Positions 1 through 7,428 of a stretch of DNA of 64,000 nucleotides are shown in pieces; the first letter of the stretch is position 1, and each line of letters opens with the position of its first letter. Under the pieces are notes generated by a model. That model worked only from the letters and a program-made list of their open reading frames with translations, was not told the DNA's origin and did no database searches. Source of the stretch: Gehongia tenuis (GTDB lineage: Bacteria > Bacillota > Clostridia > Christensenellales > NSJ-53); contig NZ_JACRSR010000002.1 in NCBI RefSeq assembly GCF_014384795.1, positions 248,001-312,000 of the forward strand, written 5' to 3'. The translations under genes and the position numbers were made by a program.

Positions 1-158
1 CGAAGACCAATGCCTACCTTGAAACCAAGCGCTATCCCGGCCTCAATCATCTGTTTATGCCCTCCAATGGCAGCAAAACGGTGGCGGAATACAGCGTGCC
101 TTCCCAGATGGACGAAACCGTCATTCAGGATATCGCCTACTTCATTAATACCCACTAG
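1..158 (+). CDS. alpha/beta hydrolase, C-terminal fragment
   Basis: Only the last 51 codons are in the window; the reading frame enters at base 3 and ends at a TAG. The residues YPGLNHLF followed by an EY..P pattern and a final VIQDIAYFI helix resemble the C-terminus of serine hydrolases of the alpha/beta fold, where the His in LNH would be the catalytic-triad histidine. The catalytic serine and the N-terminus lie outside, so substrate cannot be inferred. It ends 17 bases before dcd on the same strand and may share its transcript. Family call is by pattern recognition only. Confidence 0.6.
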   Translation, partial: KTNAYLETKRYPGLNHLFMPSNGSKTVAEYSVPSQMDETVIQDIAYFINTH

Positions 159-175
159 GAAAGGAGCCCAATTCC

Positions 176-697
176 ATGATGCTTTCCGGCAAAGAAATTT
201 TCCGAAGAATGGGCGGCGATATCGTTATTGATCCCTTTGACGAATCCCGTCTCAATCCCAACAGCTACAATCTTCGGCTGCACAACCAGCTTCTGGTCTA
301 TGATACCGATGTTTTGGACATGAAAACGCCCATGCCCACTCAAACCCTCAACATCCCTGAAGAGGGACTGATTTTGGAACCCAACCGTCTCTATCTAGGG
401 CGGACGCTGGAATACACGAAGACCAACAATTTGGTGCCCATGCTCGAGGGCCGCTCCTCCGTAGGCCGGCTCGGTCTGTTTATCCACGCCACTGCCGGAT
501 TCGGCGACGTGGGGTTTAGCGGTTACTGGACGCTGGAAATCCATTCCGTACAGCCCATCCGCATCTATGCGGGCGTGGAGATATGCCAAATCTATTATCA
601 CACTCTGGAAGGGGAATACGAGCCCTATCAAAGCGGGAAATATCAAAACAACACCGGCATCCAGCCCAGCCTGCTTTATAAGGATTTTGAAAAATAG
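176..697 (+). CDS. dcd: dCTP deaminase
   Basis: Deaminates dCTP to dUTP, feeding dTMP synthesis in the cytosol. The 173-residue length fits the trimeric Dcd/dUTPase fold. The family core is visible: RSSVGRLGLF near residue 93, then HATAGFGDVGF, with the conserved Glu of TLEI expected to be the catalytic acid. Two ATG codons occur in a row at the start (176 and 179); an AAAGGAG Shine-Dalgarno lies upstream and suits either. Some clostridial members are bifunctional dCTP deaminase/dUTPases and I cannot separate these two options by eye. A bidirectional terminator follows directly. Confidence 0.93.
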   Translation: MMLSGKEIFRRMGGDIVIDPFDESRLNPNSYNLRLHNQLLVYDTDVLDMKTPMPTQTLNIPEEGLILEPNRLYLGRTLEYTKTNNLVPMLEGRSSVGRLGLFIHATAGFGDVGFSGYWTLEIHSVQPIRIYAGVEICQIYYHTLEGEYEPYQSGKYQNNTGIQPSLLYKDFEK

Positions 698-700
698 CAT

Positions 701-729
701 AAAAAAAGGACGGAATATCCGTCCTTTTT
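701..729. terminator. bidirectional intrinsic terminator
   Basis: The arms AAAGGACGGA and TCCGTCCTTT form a GC-rich hairpin flanked by an A-run on the left and a T-run on the right. It can end dcd on the plus strand and the converging gene at 735-1226 on the minus strand. Confidence 0.85.
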
Positions 730-734
730 CATAT

Positions 735-1226
735 CTACCTCCGGCCCTTTCTTCCCTTATCCTTGGGCCGCCGCTTGATAATTACCTCCGGCAGCGCATT
801 CTCAACCGCCCTCAGGATAGCTTTCTGGGCCTCCTTCTGGCCCTTGTATTCAGGCAGACTGTGATCCAGCTTGAAACGCAGGTGCTCATCATTATGGTTG
901 TAGAACGCCACTGTTCTACCAAAGAAAAATCCCGTGATCTTTCGACCCTTGAGATCCTCAAAAGCAATAAACAGAGGTTCCTCTTTGATTTCCAGCCGAC
1001 CATTTACCAACAGAAGATAGATACCCTGAGGTTCATGATCGGGTATATACACCATGATGGGCGCCAATGTTCCCTTTTGCACGCCTTGAGGAATGACGGG
1101 CAGCGACTTATCGAAGGTCCATTCGGTGCCCATATAGGCACAGTAAGCTGCACTGACCTCGCTGAGATCTCGGTCAAAGGCCTGACGAATGAGCTTGCTC
1201 ATGGATTGATCATTTAAAATGGCCAT
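735..1226 (-). CDS. hypothetical protein with basic tail
   Basis: Unrecognised 163-residue soluble protein. It has no signal peptide or membrane segment. The body alternates short beta-like stretches (IMVYIPD, GIYLLLVNGRLEI, ITGFFFGRTVAFY) and the last 13 residues are almost all Lys, Arg or Gly, which suggests nucleic-acid or ribosome contact, but that is inference. Start chosen because GAGGTG sits 5 bases before the ATG. A promoter (TTGGTT, 17 bp, TAAACT) lies just upstream, so it is probably transcribed alone and ends at the shared hairpin with dcd. Confidence 0.7.
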   Translation of the reverse strand: MAILNDQSMSKLIRQAFDRDLSEVSAAYCAYMGTEWTFDKSLPVIPQGVQKGTLAPIMVYIPDHEPQGIYLLLVNGRLEIKEEPLFIAFEDLKGRKITGFFFGRTVAFYNHNDEHLRFKLDHSLPEYKGQKEAQKAILRAVENALPEVIIKRRPKDKGRKGRR

Positions 1227-1257
1227 ATTTTCACCTCAAAACCATGTATTTAAAGAT

Positions 1258-1286
1258 AGTTTACCACATATCTAATAAATAACCAA
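1258..1286 (-). promoter_or_regulatory. sigma-A-type promoter for 735-1226
   Basis: On the minus strand, TTGGTT (1281-1286) and TAAACT (1258-1263) are separated by 17 bp, about 30 bp upstream of the start codon. Confidence 0.55.
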
Positions 1287-1339
1287 CTTTCTTTGTTGGC
1301 CGCCGCTTTACGCCCTCGTATTCAATTTGCGCCAATGTT

Positions 1340-1368
1340 TTGTGTTTCGCTACGAAATAGGTTATAAT
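1340..1368 (+). promoter_or_regulatory. sigma-A-type promoter with ~100-nt leader
   Basis: TTGTGT (1340-1345) and a perfect TATAAT (1363-1368) are 17 bp apart. The predicted transcript starts near 1375 and leaves about 100 nt of leader before the TTG start of the gene at 1477. The leader contains a nested stem (GGTTGCTG pairing with CAG and CAACC near 1404-1432). Confidence 0.6.
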
Positions 1369-1476
1369 GTATTATGTTGAGTAGAGAGGAGACGTATTCG
1401 GACGGTTGCTGTCGAACGCAGCGGCACAACCTGGAGAATTCGAAAATGAGACAAATAAGTTCGCGGTGGTGATCAT

Positions 1477-1845
1477 TTGAAAAAAAGCAGTCCTAATACT
1501 TTGAATTTGCATACTTTGAGAGACTGGCTGGAACCGCAATTGGGTCCCTTGAGCGATGATCAGCTCATCACGATCGTTGAAATCTTGAAGGATGATTTTA
1601 AGATCAATGAGGGAATATCTTCAGACGAGGTGGACTTGGCGCTGAATCTTTTGCCCACCTTTAAGCGGATTCAAGAGGTTTTGCCCCTTTGTGCAAGACT
1701 GGTGGCCTCGCCGGTTAAAACGACGCAATCGATAAGTTATCAGCGGGATGTGGAAGGAATTTGGTATGCCTGTGCCGAACCCAACACAGGATATGACCTG
1801 GATGATCGGGGAACTGAAGTCCCGGTCGATACAAAAAAGAAATAG
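1477..1845 (+). CDS. hypothetical protein, TTG start
   Basis: Unrecognised 122-residue, acidic, mainly helical soluble protein. There is no transmembrane segment or known motif. Helices around residues 12-50 and 50-85 (LRDWLEP, DQLITIVEIL, DLALNLLPTFKRIQEVL) suggest a small all-alpha fold; the last 30 residues look disordered and end in a Lys run. The start is a TTG preceded by GGTGGTGAT. It is a single gene with its own promoter and terminator, and a structured leader. Function unknown. Confidence 0.6.
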   Translation: MKKSSPNTLNLHTLRDWLEPQLGPLSDDQLITIVEILKDDFKINEGISSDEVDLALNLLPTFKRIQEVLPLCARLVASPVKTTQSISYQRDVEGIWYACAEPNTGYDLDDRGTEVPVDTKKK

Positions 1846-1853
1846 AACCATTT

Positions 1854-1885
1854 AAAAAGCGCACAGCACCGACTGCGGCTTTTTT
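1854..1885 (+). terminator. intrinsic terminator
   Basis: AAAAAGC and GCA pair with TGC and GGCTTTTTT, leaving one bulged base; a T-run follows. It ends the hypothetical gene at 1477-1845. Confidence 0.6.
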
Positions 1886-1908
1886 ATTCAGGGAGTATGT
1901 GAGTTACC

Positions 1909-3381
1909 ATGGAGTTTAGTTGGTGGAATTGGAACTGGATTATCAATATCATTTTGCTCAGCAATCTGGTATTCATCCTGGTTATGATCTTTTATGAACG
2001 TTCAAGCCCGGGTCACACCATCACTTGGACCGTGGTCATGACCTTTTTGCCTTGGATTGGCTTTCTTCTCTATATCTTTCTGGGCGCAGGCCTGGGGCCG
2101 ATCACCCGAAAGCAGCTTGAAGAGAAGAAGATCAAGAGCGTCGTCTACACACAAGGGGTGAAAAAGCAGATCGAGGCCCTGAAAAGCGGCCACATCCGTT
2201 ACCACGAGCCCGCTCTCTACCAAAACAATGAGCTTGTTCACTTCAACCTGCTGCACAATCGAAGCCTGTACACCCAGAACAATAAGGTGGAGATCTTCAC
2301 CCACGGCGTGGACAAATTCGAGGCACTGGAGCGGGATCTTTTGGCGGCAAAGCACACCATCAACATGTGCTACTTCATCTTCCGCGGGGATGAGACGGGC
2401 GAGCGAATCCTGGATATTCTGTGCCAGAAGGCCCGGGAGGGCGTGGAAGTCCGTCTCATGTACGATGCCGTGGGCAATGCCTTTATCCGAAAGCGGATCT
2501 TCAATCGGCTGAAGAAGGCGGGCGGCAAAGTCTGCCTGTTCTTTCCCGCAGCCTTTGGCCTCAAGTTTGTAACCCTCCGCCTCAATTATCGAAATCATCG
2601 CAAGATTGTGGTCATCGACGGACAAACCTGCTACACTGGCGGCATGAATGTGGGGGATGAGTACAAGGGGCTTCACCCCCGGGTGCACCCATGGCGGGAC
2701 ACCCATATCCGTCTTGAGGGATCGTGCGTGGAGACCTATCAGGGCATCTTCCTGTCCGATTGGCAATATGCCTCCAAGGAGAAGCTTTCCGCCAGGCAGC
2801 TGGATAAATTCTTCCCCGGCCCCATTTCCGCCGGGACCATCGGCGTTCAGGTGGTGGAATCCGGTCCTGATGACGAGTCCAACGATATTGAGCTTTCCAT
2901 GATCAAGCTCTTAAGCCTTGCCAAGGACCATATATATCTCCAATCCCCCTATTTTATTCCCGACGATCCCTTCCTGGAGGCCGTCGAGATGGCCATTGGT
3001 TCGGGAGTGGATGTCCGGATTATGTTACCCGGCGTTTGGGACAAAGCCTATGCCTATCATGGCAACATGGCCTATGTGGACAAGCTGCTCAAAATGGGGG
3101 TCAAGGTGTACCTCTATCATGGGTTCATTCATTCCAAGAGCATCGTGGTGGATGGACTGTGGTCCACCATCGGCACCACCAACCTGGATATCCGTTCCTT
3201 TGCTCTCCATTTTGAAGTCAATTCCTTCTTCTATGATCATGAATTGGCCCGCCGGAATGAAGAAATCTTTTTTAACGATATGAAACACTCCACATTGGTC
3301 ACCCGGGAATGGTATAATAATCGTGGCTGGTTTACCACAGCATTGGAATCGGTATTGCTTTTGTTCTCGCCCATCCTTTGA
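1909..3381 (+). CDS. cls: cardiolipin synthase
   Basis: Condenses two phosphatidylglycerols into cardiolipin at the membrane. At 490 residues it is full length for bacterial Cls. Two hydrophobic N-terminal segments (about residues 11-30 and 40-60) precede two phospholipase-D domains. Both HKD motifs are intact: HRKIVVIDG near residue 229, followed by GGMN, and HSKSIVVDG near residue 407, followed by GTTNLD. The ATG has GGGAG about 11 bases upstream. The next gene, a membrane protein, begins 40 bases downstream without a terminator, so the two are probably cotranscribed. Confidence 0.95.
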   Translation: MEFSWWNWNWIINIILLSNLVFILVMIFYERSSPGHTITWTVVMTFLPWIGFLLYIFLGAGLGPITRKQLEEKKIKSVVYTQGVKKQIEALKSGHIRYHEPALYQNNELVHFNLLHNRSLYTQNNKVEIFTHGVDKFEALERDLLAAKHTINMCYFIFRGDETGERILDILCQKAREGVEVRLMYDAVGNAFIRKRIFNRLKKAGGKVCLFFPAAFGLKFVTLRLNYRNHRKIVVIDGQTCYTGGMNVGDEYKGLHPRVHPWRDTHIRLEGSCVETYQGIFLSDWQYASKEKLSARQLDKFFPGPISAGTIGVQVVESGPDDESNDIELSMIKLLSLAKDHIYLQSPYFIPDDPFLEAVEMAIGSGVDVRIMLPGVWDKAYAYHGNMAYVDKLLKMGVKVYLYHGFIHSKSIVVDGLWSTIGTTNLDIRSFALHFEVNSFFYDHELARRNEEIFFNDMKHSTLVTREWYNNRGWFTTALESVLLLFSPIL

Positions 3382-3421
3382 GCGAAGTATTGAAGAATAT
3401 GTACGAATGGAGAATGAAGAA

Positions 3422-4228
3422 ATGAGCACCTGGAAGAAAACCTGGCATTTTTGCCGGAGCAACCCCATCATATTCCTTCCTTTCTTGGGGGTATCCCTGT
3501 TGTTCGCGGGATTTTGCCTGCTGTTCTATTTCCTGGGCACCCGGGAGGAGATCGTGGGTTTGGTCCAGTTTTTAAGAACCATCGGCTATGCCGCCGGCAT
3601 TGCAGGCATGACCGAGCTTTTGTGGCGCCACATCCGGGAGGAAGACCGCAAGGGCTGGTTCGTGGACGGCCTTGGTGCCAACGCCATCCCTTCCGTGCTG
3701 CTGGTTCTTGGCATCATGTGCTGTGCCGTCATCGGGTTTGCAGTGTTCTATGTGCTGGCCTATGCTCTGGGCTTCTCCAACACCAACGTGGTGGAGCAGT
3801 TCTTCTCCTCGAATCTTTCCGTGTATCTGGTCATCCTATTGACCATGTTCATTGTGCCCGCCCTGATTGTCAGCCCTCTCAGCATGGCCTTCCCCTCCCG
3901 TATCCATCGGGGCAAGCGAAGCAATTCCATTGTCAAAAGCTTCGCCATCGCGAAGAAGCAGTACTGGCGTCAGGCGGCGCTGCTGCTGCCCCTCACCGTG
4001 TGGGCGGCTTTCATGCCCGTACTCAACAGTGCTCTCACCTTGTTTCTCACCCGCCAGGTGGAGCAGGGACCGGTCTTTTGGACCTACTGGGGCCTTAGCA
4101 CTGGCTTTGATATTGTGATCATGGGCGTGGCATTGCCCTTCATCATCAGCTGGTTGACCCTGTGCTACGCCGGCCATTTCCAGCCGGAAGAACTGAAGTC
4201 GCCCAAAAAGGTTAAACGCTCAAAATGA
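3422..4228 (+). CDS. polytopic membrane protein of unknown function
   Basis: A 268-residue integral membrane protein with about six hydrophobic segments (for example IIFLPFLGVSLLFAGFCLL, SVLLVLGIMCCAVIGFAVF, LVILLTMFIVPALIVSPLS, and two near the C-terminus) and a Lys-rich cytosolic tail. I do not recognise the family with certainty; it resembles DUF4013-like bacterial membrane proteins in layout. The start at 3422 has GGAG nine bases upstream; an in-frame ATG at 3407 is an alternative. Position after cls suggests a role in envelope or lipid homeostasis, which is inference. Its stop overlaps the ATG of the next, broken gene. Confidence 0.7.
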   Translation: MSTWKKTWHFCRSNPIIFLPFLGVSLLFAGFCLLFYFLGTREEIVGLVQFLRTIGYAAGIAGMTELLWRHIREEDRKGWFVDGLGANAIPSVLLVLGIMCCAVIGFAVFYVLAYALGFSNTNVVEQFFSSNLSVYLVILLTMFIVPALIVSPLSMAFPSRIHRGKRSNSIVKSFAIAKKQYWRQAALLLPLTVWAAFMPVLNSALTLFLTRQVEQGPVFWTYWGLSTGFDIVIMGVALPFIISWLTLCYAGHFQPEELKSPKKVKRSK

Positions 4229-4544
4229 TTGCCGTCGAGCGGATGACCCTTGCCGATGCGGCTGAACAGCTTGCTCTGCAAACCTTTACGCAACCACTCT
4301 CCGGCCTGACATTTCAGAAATGTGTATGTCCGCCGTTTACATGGACCCCGATTTTCAAGGCCGCGGCCTCGCTCAAATGCTTTTGGAACGCTTGGAAAAG
4401 GAACGCCCGGATATCCGGCTCAAAGTTCCCAAGGCGGAGGCCGTCAACCGTCATATCTACGAGAAGATGGGCTATCGAAACACCGGCCGGGAAACGGTGG
4501 TCAACGACCGCTTGACCCTGCTTTTATCACAAAAACATACATAA
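4225..4544 (+). pseudogene. GNAT acetyltransferase remnant (frameshifted, shortened)
   Basis: The first frame, from ATG 4225, gives a plausible N-terminus for about 30 codons (to about 4315), then turns into Arg/Ser/Pro-rich nonsense. The third frame continues from about 4320 with an intact GNAT core: YMDPDFQGRGLAQMLLERL (acetyl-CoA motif A) and NRHIYEKMGY (motif B). Joined, they give only about 107 residues against about 150 normally, so there is a frame change and probably also an internal deletion in the beta2-beta4 region. The ATG overlaps the stop of the upstream membrane gene (ATGA), a remnant of translational coupling. A sequencing error could explain the frame change but not the missing length. 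Confidence 0.7.
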
Positions 4545-4576
4545 AAAAGATGCTGGCCATGGCCGGCATCTTTTTT
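4543..4576. terminator. bidirectional intrinsic terminator
   Basis: AAAAAAGATGC and GCATCTTTTTT enclose a GGCCATGGCC core. It terminates the cls transcript and the converging gene at 4579. Confidence 0.85.
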
Positions 4577-4578
4577 GA

Positions 4579-5520
4579 TTATCGTTTTGGAAACCTCGGG
4601 GGCTCCCGGCGGTAGATAAAGGGCAGCTTCAGCTGCCAAGGCTGTCCCGTGCTGAAGTTCCGTTCCCCGATCCGCTTCAACGCCGGCTCCGCATTTCCAG
4701 TGCTGACCGCGGAGCCAAGGCTTTCGATCATCTCCGCCGCGTCCTTCACGCCGGCCTGCATCATATCAAGGAAGGTTTCATGATGAATTTCATCGCTCCA
4801 GGGCAGGCTCCAGGCCTCTCCCTGAAGGTTCATGGCGTCAAATCCGGCCTTTAAGGGAAACACGTTAAAGGTCAGGTACCGGGGTATGTGCAGTGTCTTT
4901 TGGATGCTCTCAAAGATCCTTTCCTTGCGGCCCGTAGGGTTGTAGAAGATGCGGAGCACCCTTGAAAAATCTTGAACGGCTCTTGGATAGTCCTGCACTT
5001 TCATTTCCACACCATGCGCCGGGCCCACATATTCCCTGTAGAGACGGCCCAGGGCCTCCCCTTCCTCCTGCCCGATGGAGATGATCCGGTACTGAGGCAG
5101 ATCGGCCGCCTTGACGCCATTGTGCTCCATCAGCTGGGCGTCCAGATTGCACTCAAAATAGGTGTGATTCATGCCGCTGCCCGCCTCATAGAAGATGTAG
5201 GGGTGGGCGGCACAATCCAATCCATAGTGGCACAAAAAGCCGGCCGCATAGGAGAACCATACGCCGCTGCCCTCCTGCATCACGCCATGAACCAGCGCCC
5301 GCATGGTATCCCCCACCTTTTGATCGTGCAGACGACTGCCAAAACCGCCGTAAGTCTTGTGAGGCAACAGGCTGGGCAGGTGATAGAAGAAAAAGGGGTC
5401 GGGCCCCATGCAGCCCAAAATAAAGGCCTGGGGATGGCGTCCGATCTTCTCCTGGAGGTCGGCCCCCAGCCGTTTTAACGTCCTTTGACCCATATCGTAG
5501 TGGGCATAGACATAAGGCAT
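4579..5520 (-). CDS. zinc-dependent phospholipase C family protein
   Basis: A 313-residue protein whose N-terminus (MPYVYAHYDMG, then FILGCMGPDPFFF) matches the pattern of the Zn_dep_PLPC family: an early histidine, then LGxxGPDxFF. Further His/Asp residues that could bind zinc are seen (FLCHYGLDCAAHPY near residue 90, HTYFECNLDAQLM near 118). No signal peptide is visible, unlike secreted clostridial phospholipases, so it may be a cytosolic relative rather than a toxin-like lipase. It stands alone between a bidirectional terminator and a divergent amidase-like gene. Substrate is not known. Confidence 0.72.
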   Translation of the reverse strand: MPYVYAHYDMGQRTLKRLGADLQEKIGRHPQAFILGCMGPDPFFFYHLPSLLPHKTYGGFGSRLHDQKVGDTMRALVHGVMQEGSGVWFSYAAGFLCHYGLDCAAHPYIFYEAGSGMNHTYFECNLDAQLMEHNGVKAADLPQYRIISIGQEEGEALGRLYREYVGPAHGVEMKVQDYPRAVQDFSRVLRIFYNPTGRKERIFESIQKTLHIPRYLTFNVFPLKAGFDAMNLQGEAWSLPWSDEIHHETFLDMMQAGVKDAAEMIESLGSAVSTGNAEPALKRIGERNFSTGQPWQLKLPFIYRREPPRFPKR

Positions 5521-5623
5521 TTTCGTATTCCTCCTTCGTCAACAGCATACCCCATCCCGTACATTCCCGCAAGGCGAACCTTTCCTCTCCCGCCGCATAG
5601 AATAGGTCGAAGGAGGGAGAATC

Positions 5624-6121
5624 ATGACAATCGTACCCTATGACCGTCAAAGTGCCGTCGCCTATGCTCACCGCTGGGCTTTTGCCCGCAATCCCCGGTA
5701 CTATAACTTCGACGACCTTGGGGGTGACTGCACCAATTATGCTTCCCAAACGCTGTACGCCGGATGCGGCATCATGAACTATGCGTCAAACGACCACGGC
5801 TGGTTCTATGTCTCTTTAAATAAGCGCGCCCCCGCCTGGACCGGCGTGGAGGAGCTGCATCGCTTCCTGACAGGCAACACGGCCGGGCCGGGACCTTTTG
5901 CCGAGGAAGTGGATCCTGGCGCCGCCGAGTCCGGCGATATTGCCCAACTTTCCTTTGACGGCGAAGGCTTTCAGCACTCACCGGTCATCGTGCGGAGCGC
6001 CCGGTATTTGGATGAGCTGTTGGTGGCCGCCCACACCTACGATACCGATTATCGTCCATTATCCACCTATCCTTACGCTGCTGTGCGTTTTTTACATATT
6101 CTTGGTGTCCGCAAAGCTTGA
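5624..6121 (+). CDS. amidase-domain (Amidase_6-like) protein
   Basis: A 165-residue protein of the papain-like Amidase_6 type. The hallmark GGDCTNYASQ (about residues 36-45) provides the nucleophilic cysteine and QHSPVIV (near 125) the general-base histidine; a Tyr-rich N-terminus (YDRQSAVAYAHRWA) is also typical. Such domains are often found on spore or cell-wall associated proteins; here there is no signal peptide or other domain, so its location is uncertain. GGAGG precedes the ATG. Its stop codon overlaps the -35 box of the tRNA-Ser promoter. Confidence 0.82.
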   Translation: MTIVPYDRQSAVAYAHRWAFARNPRYYNFDDLGGDCTNYASQTLYAGCGIMNYASNDHGWFYVSLNKRAPAWTGVEELHRFLTGNTAGPGPFAEEVDPGAAESGDIAQLSFDGEGFQHSPVIVRSARYLDELLVAAHTYDTDYRPLSTYPYAAVRFLHILGVRKA

Positions 6122-6146
6122 CGGGGTGTCCAAAAAATTGTATAAT
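6118..6146 (+). promoter_or_regulatory. promoter of tRNA-Ser
   Basis: TTGACG (6118-6123) overlaps the TGA stop of the amidase-like gene; 17 bp later comes a perfect TATAAT (6141-6146). Transcription would start about 35 bases before the mature tRNA. Confidence 0.75.
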
Positions 6147-6186
6147 AATCAAGCGTTCCTTGGATCACAATTAAATAGACACCTAT

Positions 6187-6277
6187 GGAGAGATGGCTGA
6201 GTGGCTTAAGGCGCACGATTGGAAATCGTGTTACGGCTAATACCCGTACCGGGGTTCAAATCCCCGTCTCTCCGCCA
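6187..6277 (+). tRNA. tRNA-Ser (anticodon GGA)
   Basis: Acceptor arms GGAGAGA (6187-6193) and TCTCTCC (6267-6273) pair perfectly, followed by discriminator G and an encoded CCA. The anticodon loop TTGGAAA within CGATTGGAAATCG gives anticodon GGA, reading UCC/UCU. A long variable arm (ttacggctaatacccgtacc region) marks a class II serine tRNA, and GGTTCAAATCC forms the T loop. Length is 91 nt. Confidence 0.97.
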
Positions 6278-6286
6278 GCAAGATTG

Positions 6287-6312
6287 ATCGCGCTCATCCA
6301 GGTGAGCGCGAT
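6287..6312 (+). other. 10-bp perfect hairpin between tRNA-Ser and LacI gene
   Basis: ATCGCGCTCA (6287-6296) and TGAGCGCGAT (6303-6312) pair completely around a 6-nt loop. The following bases (ATTTACT) are only weakly T-rich. It may be the tRNA terminator, a processing signal, or an operator for the LacI-type protein encoded directly downstream. Confidence 0.5.
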
Positions 6313-6346
6313 ATTTACTATGACGGAGGAGCAGGGCGGTAAAATC

Positions 6347-7339
6347 ATGGATGAGAAAATAACGATTCAACAGATTGCGGAAAAGGCGAATGTATCCATC
6401 GCCACCGTATCGCGGATCATCAATCACAAGGGGCCGGTGAAGGAAAGTACCCGCCAGAAAGTGCTGCAAATTATGGATGAATATAATTTTCAGCCCAAGA
6501 CGGGACAGGGCTCCAATCGGGATGCCAAGACCATCCTGGTCTATATGCCCGACTTTCAGAATCCCTTTAACGCATCCGCCTTCGAAGGCATCCAAAAGTC
6601 CGCGCAGGCGGCCGGTTACCAGGTTCTCATCCTGCAGGACACCCAAAACGATTATCAAAGGCTGCTCAAACACGATTTTGTTACCGGCATCATCGTCTTG
6701 ACCTCCAGCACTCAATCCACCATCATCGATGAAGTGCTGAACCGCTATCCCGTGGTGGTCTGCTCCGGCGTAAGCAAATACCCTTCGGTCTCCTCAGTGT
6801 GCACCGATAACTTCAGTGCTGCCAAGCGCGCCACCGAATATCTCATCTCCTGCAACCGCAAGAAGGTGGCGCTTCTCAACAGCTCCCCCCAGTTCAATTA
6901 TTCCCAGCAGCGGGAAGCGGGATTCCGTCAGGCCATGTCCGATGCCGGTCTTCCCGTCAATGAATCCTGGGTGGTCCGGTTGTCCACCATCAACTTCAAT
7001 ATTGCGGCCTCCAACATGCTGCATCTTTTTCAGCAGCCCGACTACCCCAATGCCGTGTTCGCCGTCTCCGATATGTATGCCGCGGGCACCATTCAGGCCG
7101 CCAGGCAGGCGGGGCTCCGGGTGCCGGAGGATGTTGCCGTTATCGGCTTTGATAACACGGAAATCTGCCTTTTGACCGATCCTCCCATCACCGCTGTTTC
7201 CCAGCCCATCTTTGAGCTGGGTTTCCAGGCCTGCGAACTTCTGTTGGAGCGGATCGATTATCCTGGAACCGGCGCCAAGCAGATTGTGCTGGACACCGAG
7301 CTCATCGTCCGAAGCTCCACGCCTCTCAATCTGCGTTAA
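6347..7339 (+). CDS. LacI-family transcriptional regulator
   Basis: A 330-residue repressor-type protein. The N-terminal helix-turn-helix is clear (TIQQIAEKANVSIATVSRII, about residues 5-24, and a hinge region to about 60). The rest is a periplasmic-binding-protein-like sensor domain with the usual closing features (NAVFAVSDMYAAGTIQAARQ, AVIGFDNTEICLLTDPPIT, QACELLLERI). I chose the ATG at 6347 by domain alignment; its Shine-Dalgarno (GGGCGG) is weak, and an in-frame ATG at 6320 is closer to typical spacing for nothing better. An intrinsic terminator follows, then a Gfo/Idh/MocA oxidoreductase, suggesting control of sugar or polyol use. The effector is not known. Confidence 0.9.
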   Translation: MDEKITIQQIAEKANVSIATVSRIINHKGPVKESTRQKVLQIMDEYNFQPKTGQGSNRDAKTILVYMPDFQNPFNASAFEGIQKSAQAAGYQVLILQDTQNDYQRLLKHDFVTGIIVLTSSTQSTIIDEVLNRYPVVVCSGVSKYPSVSSVCTDNFSAAKRATEYLISCNRKKVALLNSSPQFNYSQQREAGFRQAMSDAGLPVNESWVVRLSTINFNIAASNMLHLFQQPDYPNAVFAVSDMYAAGTIQAARQAGLRVPEDVAVIGFDNTEICLLTDPPITAVSQPIFELGFQACELLLERIDYPGTGAKQIVLDTELIVRSSTPLNLR

Positions 7340-7344
7340 TCTAT

Positions 7345-7366
7345 GCCGGGATTTCCCGGCTTTTTT
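7345..7366 (+). terminator. intrinsic terminator
   Basis: GCCGGGA / TCCCGGC hairpin followed by TTTTTT, just after the LacI-family gene. Confidence 0.85.
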
Positions 7367-7428
7367 ATTTCCCCCGTTTGCCAAAACTGCTATAATAAGA
7401 ATAATTTCATTCATCAAGGAGGAGCATC

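Noticed and set aside
1374..1472. A 32-codon leader peptide in the 5' region of the gene at 1477
   Set aside because: Its ATG would sit only 6 bases after the -10 box with no ribosome binding site, and its composition is not protein-like.
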